The translations under genes and the position numbers were made by a program. 54,785 nucleotides of DNA from assembly GCA_021813505.1 (NCBI GenBank), contig JAKAKI010000073.1, forward strand, positions 109,851-164,635. Direction: 5' to 3'. The notes beneath the pieces were generated by a model, which saw nothing but the letters and a program-made list of their open reading frames with translations, did no database searches and was not told the DNA's origin. The stretch comes from a bacterium. GTDB taxonomy: Bacteria; Zixibacteria; MSB-5A5; WJJR01. Positions 45,684-54,327 of this stretch are shown piece by piece (within the stretch, counting starts at the first letter, position 1; the number at the start of each line of letters is the position of its first letter).

Positions 45684-45711
45684 AAAATGGGGCGGGGAAA
45701 CCCCGCCCCAT
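45684..45711 (-). terminator. Hairpin between mvhA and the maturation genes (terminator or attenuator)
   Basis: Perfect 11-bp stem ATGGGGCGGGG / CCCCGCCCCAT with a TTT loop, followed on the minus strand by TTTTGCC. It could reduce read-through so that maturation factors are made at lower level than the structural subunits. Confidence 0.5.
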
Positions 45712-45740
45712 CCGACGAGTTTGGGCGTCGCGTGGAGACT

Positions 45741-47207
45741 TCATCCGTCGCGCCGGATCTCCTTGAGTAACTCGTGATTCTGATTGTAGACCGAAATGAT
45801 CAACGGCATCTGTCCCGGCAGCGCATGCGTGGCGCAGCCGTGGCACGGATCGTAGGCGCGGAAGGCCATCTCGACCAGATTCAGGATACCATCATCGACA
45901 TGGCCGTTCTTGATCACCCCTCGCGCCGCCTTGTCCACTGACATGGCGATGCGCGCGGCGTTGTTCTGGGTCGCCACAATCAGGTTTGCCTTCGTGATGA
46001 CACCGCGGTCGTCAGTCTCGTAATGATGGAACAGCGTTCCCCGTGGCGCTTCGACCACACCGACGCCCTCATGCGGGATTCCGGTCGGAATGGTGCGGAC
46101 ATTGGGATTGATGATGTCCGGATCATTGGCCAGCTCGCGCATGCGTTCGGCCGCGTAGAGCAGTTCAATCAGCCGGGCCCAGTGGTTGGCCAAAGTGTGA
46201 TGCACCGGCTTGCCGCCCAGCGTGGTGAAAAACTGCTCGTAGGCCTCCTGGGCAAGCGGCGTTGCCATTCCGTCAGCCGCATTGAGACGTGCGAGCGGAG
46301 CGACACAGTAGACCCCGCTCTGCGGGCCATCGCCGAATCCACTCCAGCCGACATCCTTCAGATAACAGAACTTGATATAGCTCCAGGGTTCGACGTGCTC
46401 GGCGACGTGCTTCAGATATTCCTGCGCTTTGAACTTCAGATATTCGCCGCCGCCGGGAGAGGTCACGCGGATATCGCCGTCATAGAAGTTGACTTTGTTC
46501 TGAGCGTCGACCACTCCCATGTAGTAGGTCTTATGTGTGTAGGCATCGGAAAGGATCGCCTCGACGTACTTGGGGTTCTTCAGCACAACGTCATTGAAGA
46601 TGCCCAGCGCAAACTGGCCGAATTTGACTGCATGGTCTGCGGCACCAATGAACTTCTCCTGATCCGCCGAAGTGAGTGCCTTGGCCACGCCGCCCGGCAG
46701 TCCGAAGACCGGATGGATGGGCTTGCCGCTCGCGAGCGTCATGAGCGCGCGCAGTTCCTTGCGCAGGCCAATAACCTCCTTGCCGATTTCAAGCCCGGCT
46801 TTGCCGAGTACTCCCAGGATATTCCGTTCTGCCTTGGGGGCACTGGGACCGACGACAAAGTCCGGTCCGCCGAGGAAAAAGAAATGCAGCGCGTGATCCT
46901 CGACGTAAAAGATGCTGTAGACAAGCTCGCGGATCTTTCTCCCTGCCGGCGGCGGCTCCACTTTGTACAAATCGTCCACGGCTTTGGTGGAGGCCATATG
47001 ATGCGCGGTCGGGCAGACACCGCAAATGCGCGAAGTGATCTGGGGCATATCCTCCGCGGGACGACCTTCGGCGAATTTCTCGAATCCCCGCAATTCCGGA
47101 ACCTGCAGATACGCCCGCTCGACCTCGCCGTGATCATCGAGAAAGATGTCGATCTTGCCGTGGCCTTCAAGCCGGGTAATCGGATCAACTGAAATTGTGC
47201 GGCCCAT
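45741..47207 (-). CDS. mvhA: [NiFe] hydrogenase large subunit, Mvh type (group 3)
   Basis: 488 residues from ATG 47207. It contains the Ni-Fe site ligands: L1 SRICGVCPTAHHMAS (about 56-70) and L2 AYDPCHGCATH (about 451-461). The L2 His is followed by a 27-residue tail (ALPGQMPLIISVYNQNHELL...) removed at maturation. The N-terminus ISVDPITRLEGHGKIDIFLD is typical. Neighbouring mvhG, mvhD and hdrA place it in the Mvh/group 3c class, which oxidises H2 and passes electrons through MvhD to HdrA. It lies 2 nt after the mvhG stop. A frame extension upstream to 47414 runs inside mvhG and is not used. Confidence 0.95.
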   Translation of the reverse strand: MGRTISVDPITRLEGHGKIDIFLDDHGEVERAYLQVPELRGFEKFAEGRPAEDMPQITSRICGVCPTAHHMASTKAVDDLYKVEPPPAGRKIRELVYSIFYVEDHALHFFFLGGPDFVVGPSAPKAERNILGVLGKAGLEIGKEVIGLRKELRALMTLASGKPIHPVFGLPGGVAKALTSADQEKFIGAADHAVKFGQFALGIFNDVVLKNPKYVEAILSDAYTHKTYYMGVVDAQNKVNFYDGDIRVTSPGGGEYLKFKAQEYLKHVAEHVEPWSYIKFCYLKDVGWSGFGDGPQSGVYCVAPLARLNAADGMATPLAQEAYEQFFTTLGGKPVHHTLANHWARLIELLYAAERMRELANDPDIINPNVRTIPTGIPHEGVGVVEAPRGTLFHHYETDDRGVITKANLIVATQNNAARIAMSVDKAARGVIKNGHVDDGILNLVEMAFRAYDPCHGCATHALPGQMPLIISVYNQNHELLKEIRRDG

Positions 47208-47209
47208 GG

Positions 47210-48193
47210 TCAATGCGCTCCGTTTCCTTCGTGCCTGTTCCGCTTGTGGAGAATAGACGTGGGCAGACTGTATCGATAGAATGTGCCGACGGGATCCACG
47301 ATCTTGTCCAATACTCCCGCAATTTTCGATTCCTCCGTTGCGTCGGCAATCGACGCCACGGCCGACAGCGCCTTCGCGCCAAAATCGCGCACTCGTCCCG
47401 TCGGCCCGAGACAACCGGTGCAGGGCATGTTCCCTTCAACGCAAGCGGCATCGCAGCCACTGCGGGTCACAGGACCCATGCACAACAATCCTTGCTCGAG
47501 CAGGCACTTCGCTGGATCGATTTGGATCTCATGCGGGCGCTTGAAGGCGCTTACCAAAAGTTTCTCTGGCTTGCTGTCCTTTCTGGGGCAACCAGTGCAC
47601 ATGGCCACATCGGGAGCCAGGACCGATCCTTTCGGCGGCATGGCGCCCTGCAGAATTGCGCTCACGGCGTCCTTGATCAATTTCACCGGAGGCGGACAGC
47701 CGGGAAGGTAGTAGTCCACCGGGATCATCTGGTCAAGAGAGCTCACGGTGTCATGCAACGCCGGCAAGGTGAGGCTGCCCTGTGGCACTTCACACCGCTC
47801 CTGCGGCAGGATACAATCAGGATTGGCGACACTGGGAACTTCCTGATAGACCCGCCGCAGGAGGGTTTCACAATCGGTCATGTTGGCCAGCCCCGGAATA
47901 CCGCCCATGTGTGAGCAGCTTCCGAACGCGATGATGAGTTGCGATTTGAGCCGCATGAGCCGTGCCATCTCTTCTTGTTCTGATGTCCGAACCGCACCGT
48001 TGACGAAACACACCGCCATTTCGCCGTCGGCCATTGCCGCCACGTCGGCACGCTTGAAATCGAGCGCCACGGGCCAGAAGGCGATGTCCACTGCCTCCAC
48101 GACTTTAAGGACGTCCTCCGCCAGATCGACCACTGCTTCCTCACAACCGCCGCAGGAAGCACACCAGTAGAAACCGACCTTCGGCTTGCTCAT
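47210..48193 (-). CDS. mvhG: [NiFe] hydrogenase small subunit, Mvh type
   Basis: 327 residues from ATG 48193. Proximal cluster ligands: VGFYWCASCGGCEEAVVDL (about 6-24), FGSCSHMGGIPGL (about 95-107) and VDYYLPGCPPPVKLIKDAVS (about 160-179). Distal cluster ligands: MCTGCPRKDS (about 203), CLLEQGLLCMGPVTRSGCDA and CVEGNMPCTGCLGP. No Tat signal, as expected for a cytoplasmic Mvh enzyme. The ATG overlaps the mvhD stop by one base (TGATG). It passes electrons from the Ni-Fe site to MvhD. Confidence 0.94.
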   Translation of the reverse strand: MSKPKVGFYWCASCGGCEEAVVDLAEDVLKVVEAVDIAFWPVALDFKRADVAAMADGEMAVCFVNGAVRTSEQEEMARLMRLKSQLIIAFGSCSHMGGIPGLANMTDCETLLRRVYQEVPSVANPDCILPQERCEVPQGSLTLPALHDTVSSLDQMIPVDYYLPGCPPPVKLIKDAVSAILQGAMPPKGSVLAPDVAMCTGCPRKDSKPEKLLVSAFKRPHEIQIDPAKCLLEQGLLCMGPVTRSGCDAACVEGNMPCTGCLGPTGRVRDFGAKALSAVASIADATEESKIAGVLDKIVDPVGTFYRYSLPTSILHKRNRHEGNGAH

Positions 48194-48675
48194 CACGCAC
48201 CTCCGACCACCGCGGCAGCGGTTATGCTGTGCGCATGCGCCGCGACCACCTGCGGGGTTGGTTTGGCAGCCAGATGGAGCGGTCCCAGTGCTCTGACTTT
48301 GGCGACCATATCGTTGACGACCGTGCGCACCTTGTCCCCCTCGGAGGCGGAGATCCATTCGAGGCGGAATCGATCGTCTTCGATTCCCATCTCTCTTAAT
48401 ACGGTTCGCAAAAGGTGCGCGCGGCGCAGTGCTTTGTAATTGCCTTCCTGGTAATGGCAATCGCCGGGATGGCATCCGCCGATCAGGACACCGTCGGCAC
48501 CCTTGGCGAAGGCATCGAGAACGAATTGGGGATCGACCCGGCCGGAACACATCAGCCGGACAACCCGGATATTCGGCGCGTACTTCAACCGTGACGTGCC
48601 CGCAAGATCGGCCGCGAGGTACGTGCACCAATTGCAGAAGAAAGCGACGATCTTCGGTTCAAATTGGTCAGGCAT
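48193..48675 (-). CDS. mvhD: Methyl-viologen-reducing hydrogenase delta subunit (MvhD/FlpD)
   Basis: 160 residues. Conserved 2Fe-2S ligands: IVAFFCNWCTYLAADLAG (about 9-26), RLMCSGRVDPQFVLDAFAKG (about 42-61) and GCHPGDCHYQEGNY (about 69-82). MvhD carries electrons from the hydrogenase small subunit to HdrA and mediates complex formation. The ATG at 48675 lies within the end of hdrA (8-nt overlap). Confidence 0.95.
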   Translation of the reverse strand: MPDQFEPKIVAFFCNWCTYLAADLAGTSRLKYAPNIRVVRLMCSGRVDPQFVLDAFAKGADGVLIGGCHPGDCHYQEGNYKALRRAHLLRTVLREMGIEDDRFRLEWISASEGDKVRTVVNDMVAKVRALGPLHLAAKPTPQVVAAHAHSITAAAVVGGA

Positions 48676-50662
48676 AGGCCAGGACCCCCTCGATTTCATC
48701 AAAGACTTCCACGTCCTCGAACAGATTCTGCACGATCGAACCAGATGGACACGCGGCCACACAGGTCCCGCAACCCTTGCACAAAACCTCGTTGATGGCC
48801 GCTTTCTTCTTGTCCGCGACGAACGAAATTGCCGAGTACGGACACATCGGGATGCACGTCTTGCAGCCCGAACAGAGCTCCTCTTCGATATACGCCGTGT
48901 TTGGCTCGAGCTCAACGGCGCCGGCATCAATGAGGGCGAGTGCTTCTGCCGCCGCCGCTCCCGCCTGTGCGACCGTGTCGGGGATATCCTTGGGCCCCTG
49001 GCAGCAGCCCGCCAGGAAGACGCCGTCGGTGAAAGTGCTCACCGGCGCCAGCTTGGGATGCCGTTCGAGGAAGAACCCTTCGGTGGAAGAGGAGATGTTG
49101 AAGCGGCGCCGAACATCCTGCGCGTCGGACTGGGCTTCCAACCCGACGGCCAGGACGACCATGTCGACGGAAATCTGGCGCACCATGCTCATGAGCGTGT
49201 CTTCCACGCGCATGGTGAGCTGGTTTGTTCCCTCAGTGGGAAAGACATCCGCCACTTTGCCGCGTATGAAGTGTGTTCCCTCCTCAGAGACCCTGTTGTA
49301 GAATTCCTCGAATCCCTTGCCCGGCGCACGGATGTCGATGTAGCAGTTGTAAACCTCTGCGTCGGTTTTCTCCTTTATTAGGTGCGCAAGCTTCAGCGAA
49401 TACATGCAGCAGACGCGTGAGCAATACTTGTTCGTGTTGTCATCGCGGCTGCCGACGCAGTGAATGATCCCAACCGATTTTGGCTTGGTGCCGTCCCGCA
49501 GGAGAACCTCACCGGCCGTCGGGCCGGACGCATTGACCAAACGCTCCAGTTCCAGAGCGGTGTAAACATTTGGGTAGGTCCCGTAACCGTAGTATGGAAT
49601 GCGACTGGCGTCGAAGACGTCGAATCCGGTGGCCAGAATGATCGTTCCGACGTCGATTTCCTCGAATCGCTCCTGCTGCTTGAAATCGATCGCCTGGCGT
49701 TCGGCGCATGCCTCTACACACGTCTTTTTGCAGGTACCGCTCTTGAACTCGATGCAGGATTCGGGATCGATCAACACCAATTGCGGGACGGCCTGCGGAA
49801 ATGGAATGTAGATCGGGCGGCGTTTGCCCAGCCCCAGGTTAAACTCATCGAGCACTTTCGCCTGCTTGTAGACACACGCCTCGACGCACTCAAGACAGCC
49901 GACGCAAACGTCCTCACGGATGTAGCGCGGTTTGCGCTTCACGCTGACTTTGTAATTGCCGACGTAGCCTTCGACCTTTTCCACTTCAGAGAGCGTCCAG
50001 AGTGTGATGTTCGGATGCGTCTTGGCCGCCGTCATCTTCGGCGTGAGAATGCAGGCGGCGCAGTCGAGTGTCGGAAACGTCTTATCGAACTGCGCCATGT
50101 GGCCGCCGATGGTCGGCTCGCGTTCGACCAGGTACACATGCTTGCCGGCATTGGCCATGGTCAGCGCCGCGTGAATGCCGGCAATGCCGCCGCCGACAAT
50201 CAGTGCGTCTGGATTGATCGACACCTGGCGCCGTTCGAGCGGCTTGTGATGCTTGACGCGCCGGACGGCGGCGCGCAGCAGGTCTTTGCCCTTTTCGGTG
50301 GCGGCCACTTTGTCGGTGTGCACCCAGGAGTCATGCTCGCGCAGATTGACCATGTGGAAGAAGAACGGATTGAGTCCGCCTTCCTCGGTCGCATGCCGGA
50401 AGGTCTTTTCGTGCAGGCACGGCGAGCACGCGGCCACGACGATTCGGGTAAGATTCTGCTCGGCGATGTCCTTCTTGATCAGCTCCTGCCCGGGGTCGGA
50501 GCACATGTACTTGTAATCGCGCGCCAGCACCACGCCGGGAAGGGTGGCCGCAAACTCGGCCAGCGCGCGGACGTCGATGGTTCCGGCGATATTCGTGCCA
50601 CAGTGGCATACATACACTCCGATGCGGACACCGCATCCATTGCCGCCGATTAGGTCGGACAT
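48668..50662 (-). CDS. hdrA: Heterodisulfide reductase subunit A (flavin-based bifurcating core)
   Basis: 664 residues. N-terminal Cys-containing region (GVYVCHCGTNIAG, later DYKYMCSDPGQ and VVAACSPCLHEKTFR); FAD domain with LIVGGGIAGIHAALTMANAG (about 154-173) and FDKTFPTLDCAACILTPKM (about 195-213); a 2x4Fe-4S insertion with CVGCLECVEACVY (about 249-261); the second half of the thioredoxin-reductase fold; and a C-terminal ferredoxin with CSGCKTCIPMCP (about 603-614) and CKGCGTCVAACP (about 635-646). HdrA bifurcates electrons at its FAD. hdrB and hdrC are not present next to it; the upstream neighbour is a membrane FeS oxidoreductase. It overlaps its upstream gene by 13 nt and mvhD by 8 nt. 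Confidence 0.96.
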   Translation of the reverse strand: MSDLIGGNGCGVRIGVYVCHCGTNIAGTIDVRALAEFAATLPGVVLARDYKYMCSDPGQELIKKDIAEQNLTRIVVAACSPCLHEKTFRHATEEGGLNPFFFHMVNLREHDSWVHTDKVAATEKGKDLLRAAVRRVKHHKPLERRQVSINPDALIVGGGIAGIHAALTMANAGKHVYLVEREPTIGGHMAQFDKTFPTLDCAACILTPKMTAAKTHPNITLWTLSEVEKVEGYVGNYKVSVKRKPRYIREDVCVGCLECVEACVYKQAKVLDEFNLGLGKRRPIYIPFPQAVPQLVLIDPESCIEFKSGTCKKTCVEACAERQAIDFKQQERFEEIDVGTIILATGFDVFDASRIPYYGYGTYPNVYTALELERLVNASGPTAGEVLLRDGTKPKSVGIIHCVGSRDDNTNKYCSRVCCMYSLKLAHLIKEKTDAEVYNCYIDIRAPGKGFEEFYNRVSEEGTHFIRGKVADVFPTEGTNQLTMRVEDTLMSMVRQISVDMVVLAVGLEAQSDAQDVRRRFNISSSTEGFFLERHPKLAPVSTFTDGVFLAGCCQGPKDIPDTVAQAGAAAAEALALIDAGAVELEPNTAYIEEELCSGCKTCIPMCPYSAISFVADKKKAAINEVLCKGCGTCVAACPSGSIVQNLFEDVEVFDEIEGVLAYA

Positions 50663-52545
50663 TCAACTCGCTCCTTGTCTGGCCGGCAGGATTGCTCCAC
50701 CAGTTCCACCAGATCCTTCACCACAAGCTTGTCTTCCAGTCCTGTCGTCTTGAGGGCATCCTGGAACATCACCAGGTCCTTGGGGCAGCTCACCACGAGA
50801 GTCTCCACACCCGGCAGAGCGGCGGCTTCTCGTACACGGCTCTCCGCCGGCCGCTCCTTGCTGCAGGGGACATCCTCCATCCAGATTCGTCCGCCGCCCG
50901 CCCCGCAGCAGTACGAGTCCGCGCGATTGCGGGGCATTTCAACCATCTCGACACCGATCCGGTTGAGAATTCGTCTCGGGGCATCGTAAACCCCGTTGTA
51001 GCGTCCCAGATAGCACGGATCGTGATAGGTCGCTTTGATGCCCAGCCGTTTCCCGACCGTGAGTTTCCCGTCGTCGATGAGGTGATCCACCAATTGCGTG
51101 TAATGCTGGACATGCCCGTTCGACTCGCCGTATTCGTTCTTGAGCGCCTGGAAACTGTGCGGATCGGTGGTTACGATCCGGTCGAAGGACGATTTGTCGA
51201 ATGCATGCCGGTTCTTTTCCCGCAACATGTCGAAGAGACCTTCTTCGCCGACCCGGCGCACGTCATTGCCCGAATTATTCTCGCCATCGTAGAGAATTCC
51301 GAAATCCAGACTGGCTTCGTGGAAGAGGCGCGCCGTGGCCTGCACGACTGGTTGGAGACGCGCGTCGAAGGAGGCGTAATCGCCCACGAACCACAGGTAT
51401 TCCACTTTCTCCTTGCGGGCATCCTTTGGCTTGAACTCCAGGTTTTGAGTCCATTTGGCGCGTGTGCGCGGCGACGCGCCAAACGAGTTTCCGTAGCGCG
51501 TGAGATTCACCAGCGTGCTCTGCAGATGCGCGTCGACAGTGCCCTGGGAAATCAGGAAGCGTCGCATCTCGACAATGATGGGAATGTGCTCATTGGCGAC
51601 TGGGCAGCGGTCCATGCACGCCAGGCAGGTCCGGCAGCCCCAGATATCCTCCTGCTGCACCTGATTCCCGATGACGCCGTCGCCGTCACGCACCAATGAC
51701 GGGGAGCGCACCAGTTCTTTGAAGTGGTGCATCAGGACCTTGGGGGACAAAGGCTCGCCGCTCTGGAACGCCGGGCAGCCGCGTTCACATCGGCCGCACT
51801 CGGCGCAAGCCAATCCGCTGAACAACTGGCGCCAAGTGAAATCATCACGGAACGACGCGCCCTCCGATGGCGGCGGAATTCCACCCGGCTGGAGCGCGCC
51901 GAACAAGACTCCAAACGGCGACGCCAGCAGATGCAGGTGCTTGGAGTACGGAAGATACGCAAGGAATCCGAGCACCGTGGCCATGTGCACCCACCAGAGT
52001 GCCTGGGCAAGTTGCGGGGAACTCTCCTTCGTTGCCTGTCCCAGCAGTGAAGTCAGCAGGACGATTGCGATCAGACTCAATATGAGCGTGGCATCGCCCG
52101 ATTTTTCCAGACCCGCCGGTGGGAAGATGTAGCGGCGGACCGCCGCAACGATAAGCGCTGCCAGGCCAAGAACTCCCATGACCGTGAGCACCGCCGCCAT
52201 CCACGACACGTCATCGGCGTACGGTATCGGGAGGAAGGGGAGCAATCCGCGAATCAGATTCCAAAAGAAGCTGACCGCGAAAACCACGAACGCCCAGAAA
52301 ATCAGGAAGTGTGCGACACCAATAACCGGCTCGCGCAGAAGTTTGCGCTGGGCCAGGACATCCAATCCGAAAACGCCAAGCCGCCGCGGAATCTGATCCC
52401 AGCGCGGCTCGTTTCTCGCTTCAATCAGAGTCTGAATGTATCGCCAGACCCGGCGGCCGAACAGAAAGAAACTGACCAGGGCAAAAAGCCACAGGTAGGC
52501 GAAACCAGGGAGTCCAAAGTATTCAGCAGCCGCAGGGTCGTGCAT
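50650..52545 (-). CDS. Membrane cytochrome b / FeS (CCG-domain) oxidoreductase, ETF:menaquinone oxidoreductase (EMO) type
   Basis: 631 residues. About five membrane segments in the first 210 residues form a NarI/DsrM-like cytochrome b; heme ligands may be the His in VIGVAHFLIFWAFVVF and in WWVHMATVLGFL / SKHLHLL. A soluble part has two 4Fe-4S motifs, CAECGRCERGCPAF (about 245) and CRTCLACMDRCPVA (about 303). Two CCG-type regions follow, the second being YHDPCYLGRYNG (about 508-519), SYCCGAGGG (about 545) and VSCPKD (about 588). This arrangement next to etfAB is that of EMO proteins that move electrons between ETF and menaquinone. HdrD/DsrK-like alternatives exist, but the fused cytochrome b and the etfAB neighbours favour EMO. 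Confidence 0.87.
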   Translation of the reverse strand: MHDPAAAEYFGLPGFAYLWLFALVSFFLFGRRVWRYIQTLIEARNEPRWDQIPRRLGVFGLDVLAQRKLLREPVIGVAHFLIFWAFVVFAVSFFWNLIRGLLPFLPIPYADDVSWMAAVLTVMGVLGLAALIVAAVRRYIFPPAGLEKSGDATLILSLIAIVLLTSLLGQATKESSPQLAQALWWVHMATVLGFLAYLPYSKHLHLLASPFGVLFGALQPGGIPPPSEGASFRDDFTWRQLFSGLACAECGRCERGCPAFQSGEPLSPKVLMHHFKELVRSPSLVRDGDGVIGNQVQQEDIWGCRTCLACMDRCPVANEHIPIIVEMRRFLISQGTVDAHLQSTLVNLTRYGNSFGASPRTRAKWTQNLEFKPKDARKEKVEYLWFVGDYASFDARLQPVVQATARLFHEASLDFGILYDGENNSGNDVRRVGEEGLFDMLREKNRHAFDKSSFDRIVTTDPHSFQALKNEYGESNGHVQHYTQLVDHLIDDGKLTVGKRLGIKATYHDPCYLGRYNGVYDAPRRILNRIGVEMVEMPRNRADSYCCGAGGGRIWMEDVPCSKERPAESRVREAAALPGVETLVVSCPKDLVMFQDALKTTGLEDKLVVKDLVELVEQSCRPDKERVECPT

Positions 52546-52551
52546 GACGAG

Positions 52552-53526
52552 TCATCCTCTCAATGCTAGCACGGTCTCCTTTAGAGTTGGAATCATGTCC
52601 ATGGCGTCGGCCACGACTCCGTAATGGGCGACATTGAAGATCGGGGCGTCGGGATCGGAATTGACCGCGACGATCAGCGGCGCGTCTTTCATCCCCTCCA
52701 GATGTTCCGGCGCGCCGCTGATACCCAAGGCGAGGTACAATTTGGGTTTTACGTTGAGACCCGACTTCCCCACCTGTCGCGATAGTGGCAACCATCCCTG
52801 GTCGATGACCGGACGTGAGCCACACACGGCTCCACCGAGTGAAGCGGCCAGTTCCTCGGCCAGTGCCACGTTTTCCTGCGATTGAATTCCCCGCCCGACC
52901 GCCACCAGCACGTCCTGTTGCGTGATGTCCACATCACTCGCATCGGGCTCGATATACGACCGGAGTTTGACCGATGGCTGATCGGCGAATGTCACGGTCT
53001 GTGTTTCCACCGGTGGATTCCGGTCGCTTCTCCCCTTGTCGGGGGGGCGCGATCCCGGCCAGAGTCCAATGACCGTCAGATCGCCTCTCGGCGTGACCGT
53101 CGCCTCGATCTTGCCGCCATAGAGCACGCAGTCCGCCACGATGTGGCCGTCGGCTGCGCGCAAGTCCTTGCAAAAGTTGACGACCGGCGCGCCCACCTGC
53201 TCGCCGAGCAGTGTGCCGGTCCCCAGGCTGACGTTGGTCAGCGGGACGATGACGGTGCGCGGCTTCTGTTGCCGGACGAGCTGCGCGAGGGCGCTGGCCT
53301 GCGCCGAAGCACCGGGATCGGCCAGCTCGGTGTGGTCAACGTAGATGACAGAGTCGGCCATGCCGAGCGAGGTGCTCAGATTCTGGACATCGTGTCCCAG
53401 AAGCACAGCCTGGAGCTTGACGCCCAACCCATCGGCGACTTCCCGGCCCAACGCGAGCGATTCGAACGTGATCTCCGAGAGCTTCCCGCGCCATTGCTCC
53501 GCGACAATCCAGATATTTCCAGACAT
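52552..53526 (-). CDS. etfA: Electron transfer flavoprotein alpha subunit
   Basis: 324 residues. N-terminal Rossmann-like half (IWIVAEQWRGKLSEITFESL onward) and the C-terminal FAD domain: VLVAVGRGIQSQENVALAEE (about 205-224), GGAVCGSRPVIDQGWLPLSR (about 230-249), QVGKSGLNVKPKLYLALGIS (about 250-269), GAPEHLEGM, IVAVNSDPDAPIF. It pairs with EtfB and holds the FAD that shuttles electrons between dehydrogenases and the membrane oxidoreductase encoded 6 nt downstream. Confidence 0.95.
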   Translation of the reverse strand: MSGNIWIVAEQWRGKLSEITFESLALGREVADGLGVKLQAVLLGHDVQNLSTSLGMADSVIYVDHTELADPGASAQASALAQLVRQQKPRTVIVPLTNVSLGTGTLLGEQVGAPVVNFCKDLRAADGHIVADCVLYGGKIEATVTPRGDLTVIGLWPGSRPPDKGRSDRNPPVETQTVTFADQPSVKLRSYIEPDASDVDITQQDVLVAVGRGIQSQENVALAEELAASLGGAVCGSRPVIDQGWLPLSRQVGKSGLNVKPKLYLALGISGAPEHLEGMKDAPLIVAVNSDPDAPIFNVAHYGVVADAMDMIPTLKETVLALRG

Positions 53527-53537
53527 ATCAATTCCTC

Positions 53538-54323
53538 CTAGAGCAAACCGCGCTCGGTGAAGATGCCGGCCAGCTTCTTCGAAACGTCCTCTGGCTCGCC
53601 GTCGAGCATTTGGGCATGGCCCGAGACAACGGGTTTTCGCATGTGCGAGACGTCCAACAGCGGTTGCCCGCCATCCGCCATCGTGGGCACGCCGATGGAT
53701 TCAATCTTGCTGGTCTTCATCGCTGCCCGCACTTTTGCCACCGGTACATACCGTGGCGGCTTTTCGGCGGCCTGAATCCCCAGCACTGCGGGCAGGGGCA
53801 CATCGAATTCACCACGCACACCGCCGGCAAACTCGCGGATTGCAGTGACCGACTTGCCCGTAGCATCCGGGGTCACCTTGGTGACGATGGCGAGATAAGG
53901 CAATCCCAGACGGTGGGAAAGTATCGGTGCGACCAAGGCATCGAGATCGTCGATGGCCTGCACCCCCGTCAGAACAATGTCGAACGGCTGCAGGTCTTTT
54001 TCATTGCGGATGATCTCGGCGAACATTCCGGCGGCGGCGCGTGTGGTTACTCCCCCATCACCGCCTTCGATCTTCATCACCCGGTCGGCACCCTTGGCGA
54101 CAGCGGAAAAGAGCACGTCATCCACGTCGGGAGCATCGAGCGCGAGCACCGTGACCTTGCCGCCCTTGCGCTCTTTGAGAATCAGAGCCTGTTCCAGCGC
54201 ATGATCGTCGGACTCGTTGACAATCATGCGCAAGTACTCGGTATCGAGCGTCCGGCCGTCGGGGGCGATTTCCAGCTCCTCCACGACGTCGGGTACCATC
54301 CGTAACAGGACGAGGATGTTCAT
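53538..54323 (-). CDS. etfB: Electron transfer flavoprotein beta subunit
   Basis: 261 residues. Typical EtfB: MNILVLLRMVPDVVEELEIA at the N-terminus, NESDDHALEQALILKERKGG (about 36-55), VTVLALDAPDVDDVL, AKGADRVMKI, FDIVLTGVQAIDDLDALVAP (about 114-133, the D-x-x-x-G-x-x-x-x-x-G/D ETF signature) and ISHRLGLPY-type sequence, followed by LPAVLGIQ. The C-terminal arm wraps EtfA. Whether the ETF is bifurcating cannot be told from sequence alone. The gene lies 11 nt upstream of etfA. Confidence 0.94.
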   Translation of the reverse strand: MNILVLLRMVPDVVEELEIAPDGRTLDTEYLRMIVNESDDHALEQALILKERKGGKVTVLALDAPDVDDVLFSAVAKGADRVMKIEGGDGGVTTRAAAGMFAEIIRNEKDLQPFDIVLTGVQAIDDLDALVAPILSHRLGLPYLAIVTKVTPDATGKSVTAIREFAGGVRGEFDVPLPAVLGIQAAEKPPRYVPVAKVRAAMKTSKIESIGVPTMADGGQPLLDVSHMRKPVVSGHAQMLDGEPEDVSKKLAGIFTERGLL

Positions 54324-54327
54324 ATGA

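Noticed and set aside
46023-47192. Plus-strand 389-codon frame across mvhA
   Set aside because: Pure antisense of the clear hydrogenase large subunit; no recognisable motif.
48194-48631. Longer start for the hydrogenase small subunit
   Set aside because: The extra 146 residues are Arg/Pro-rich shadow sequence of mvhD in another frame. The family start MSKPKVGFYWCASC is at 48193.
49460-50653. Plus-strand 397-codon frame across hdrA
   Set aside because: Antisense shadow; hdrA carries all conserved cysteine motifs on the other strand.
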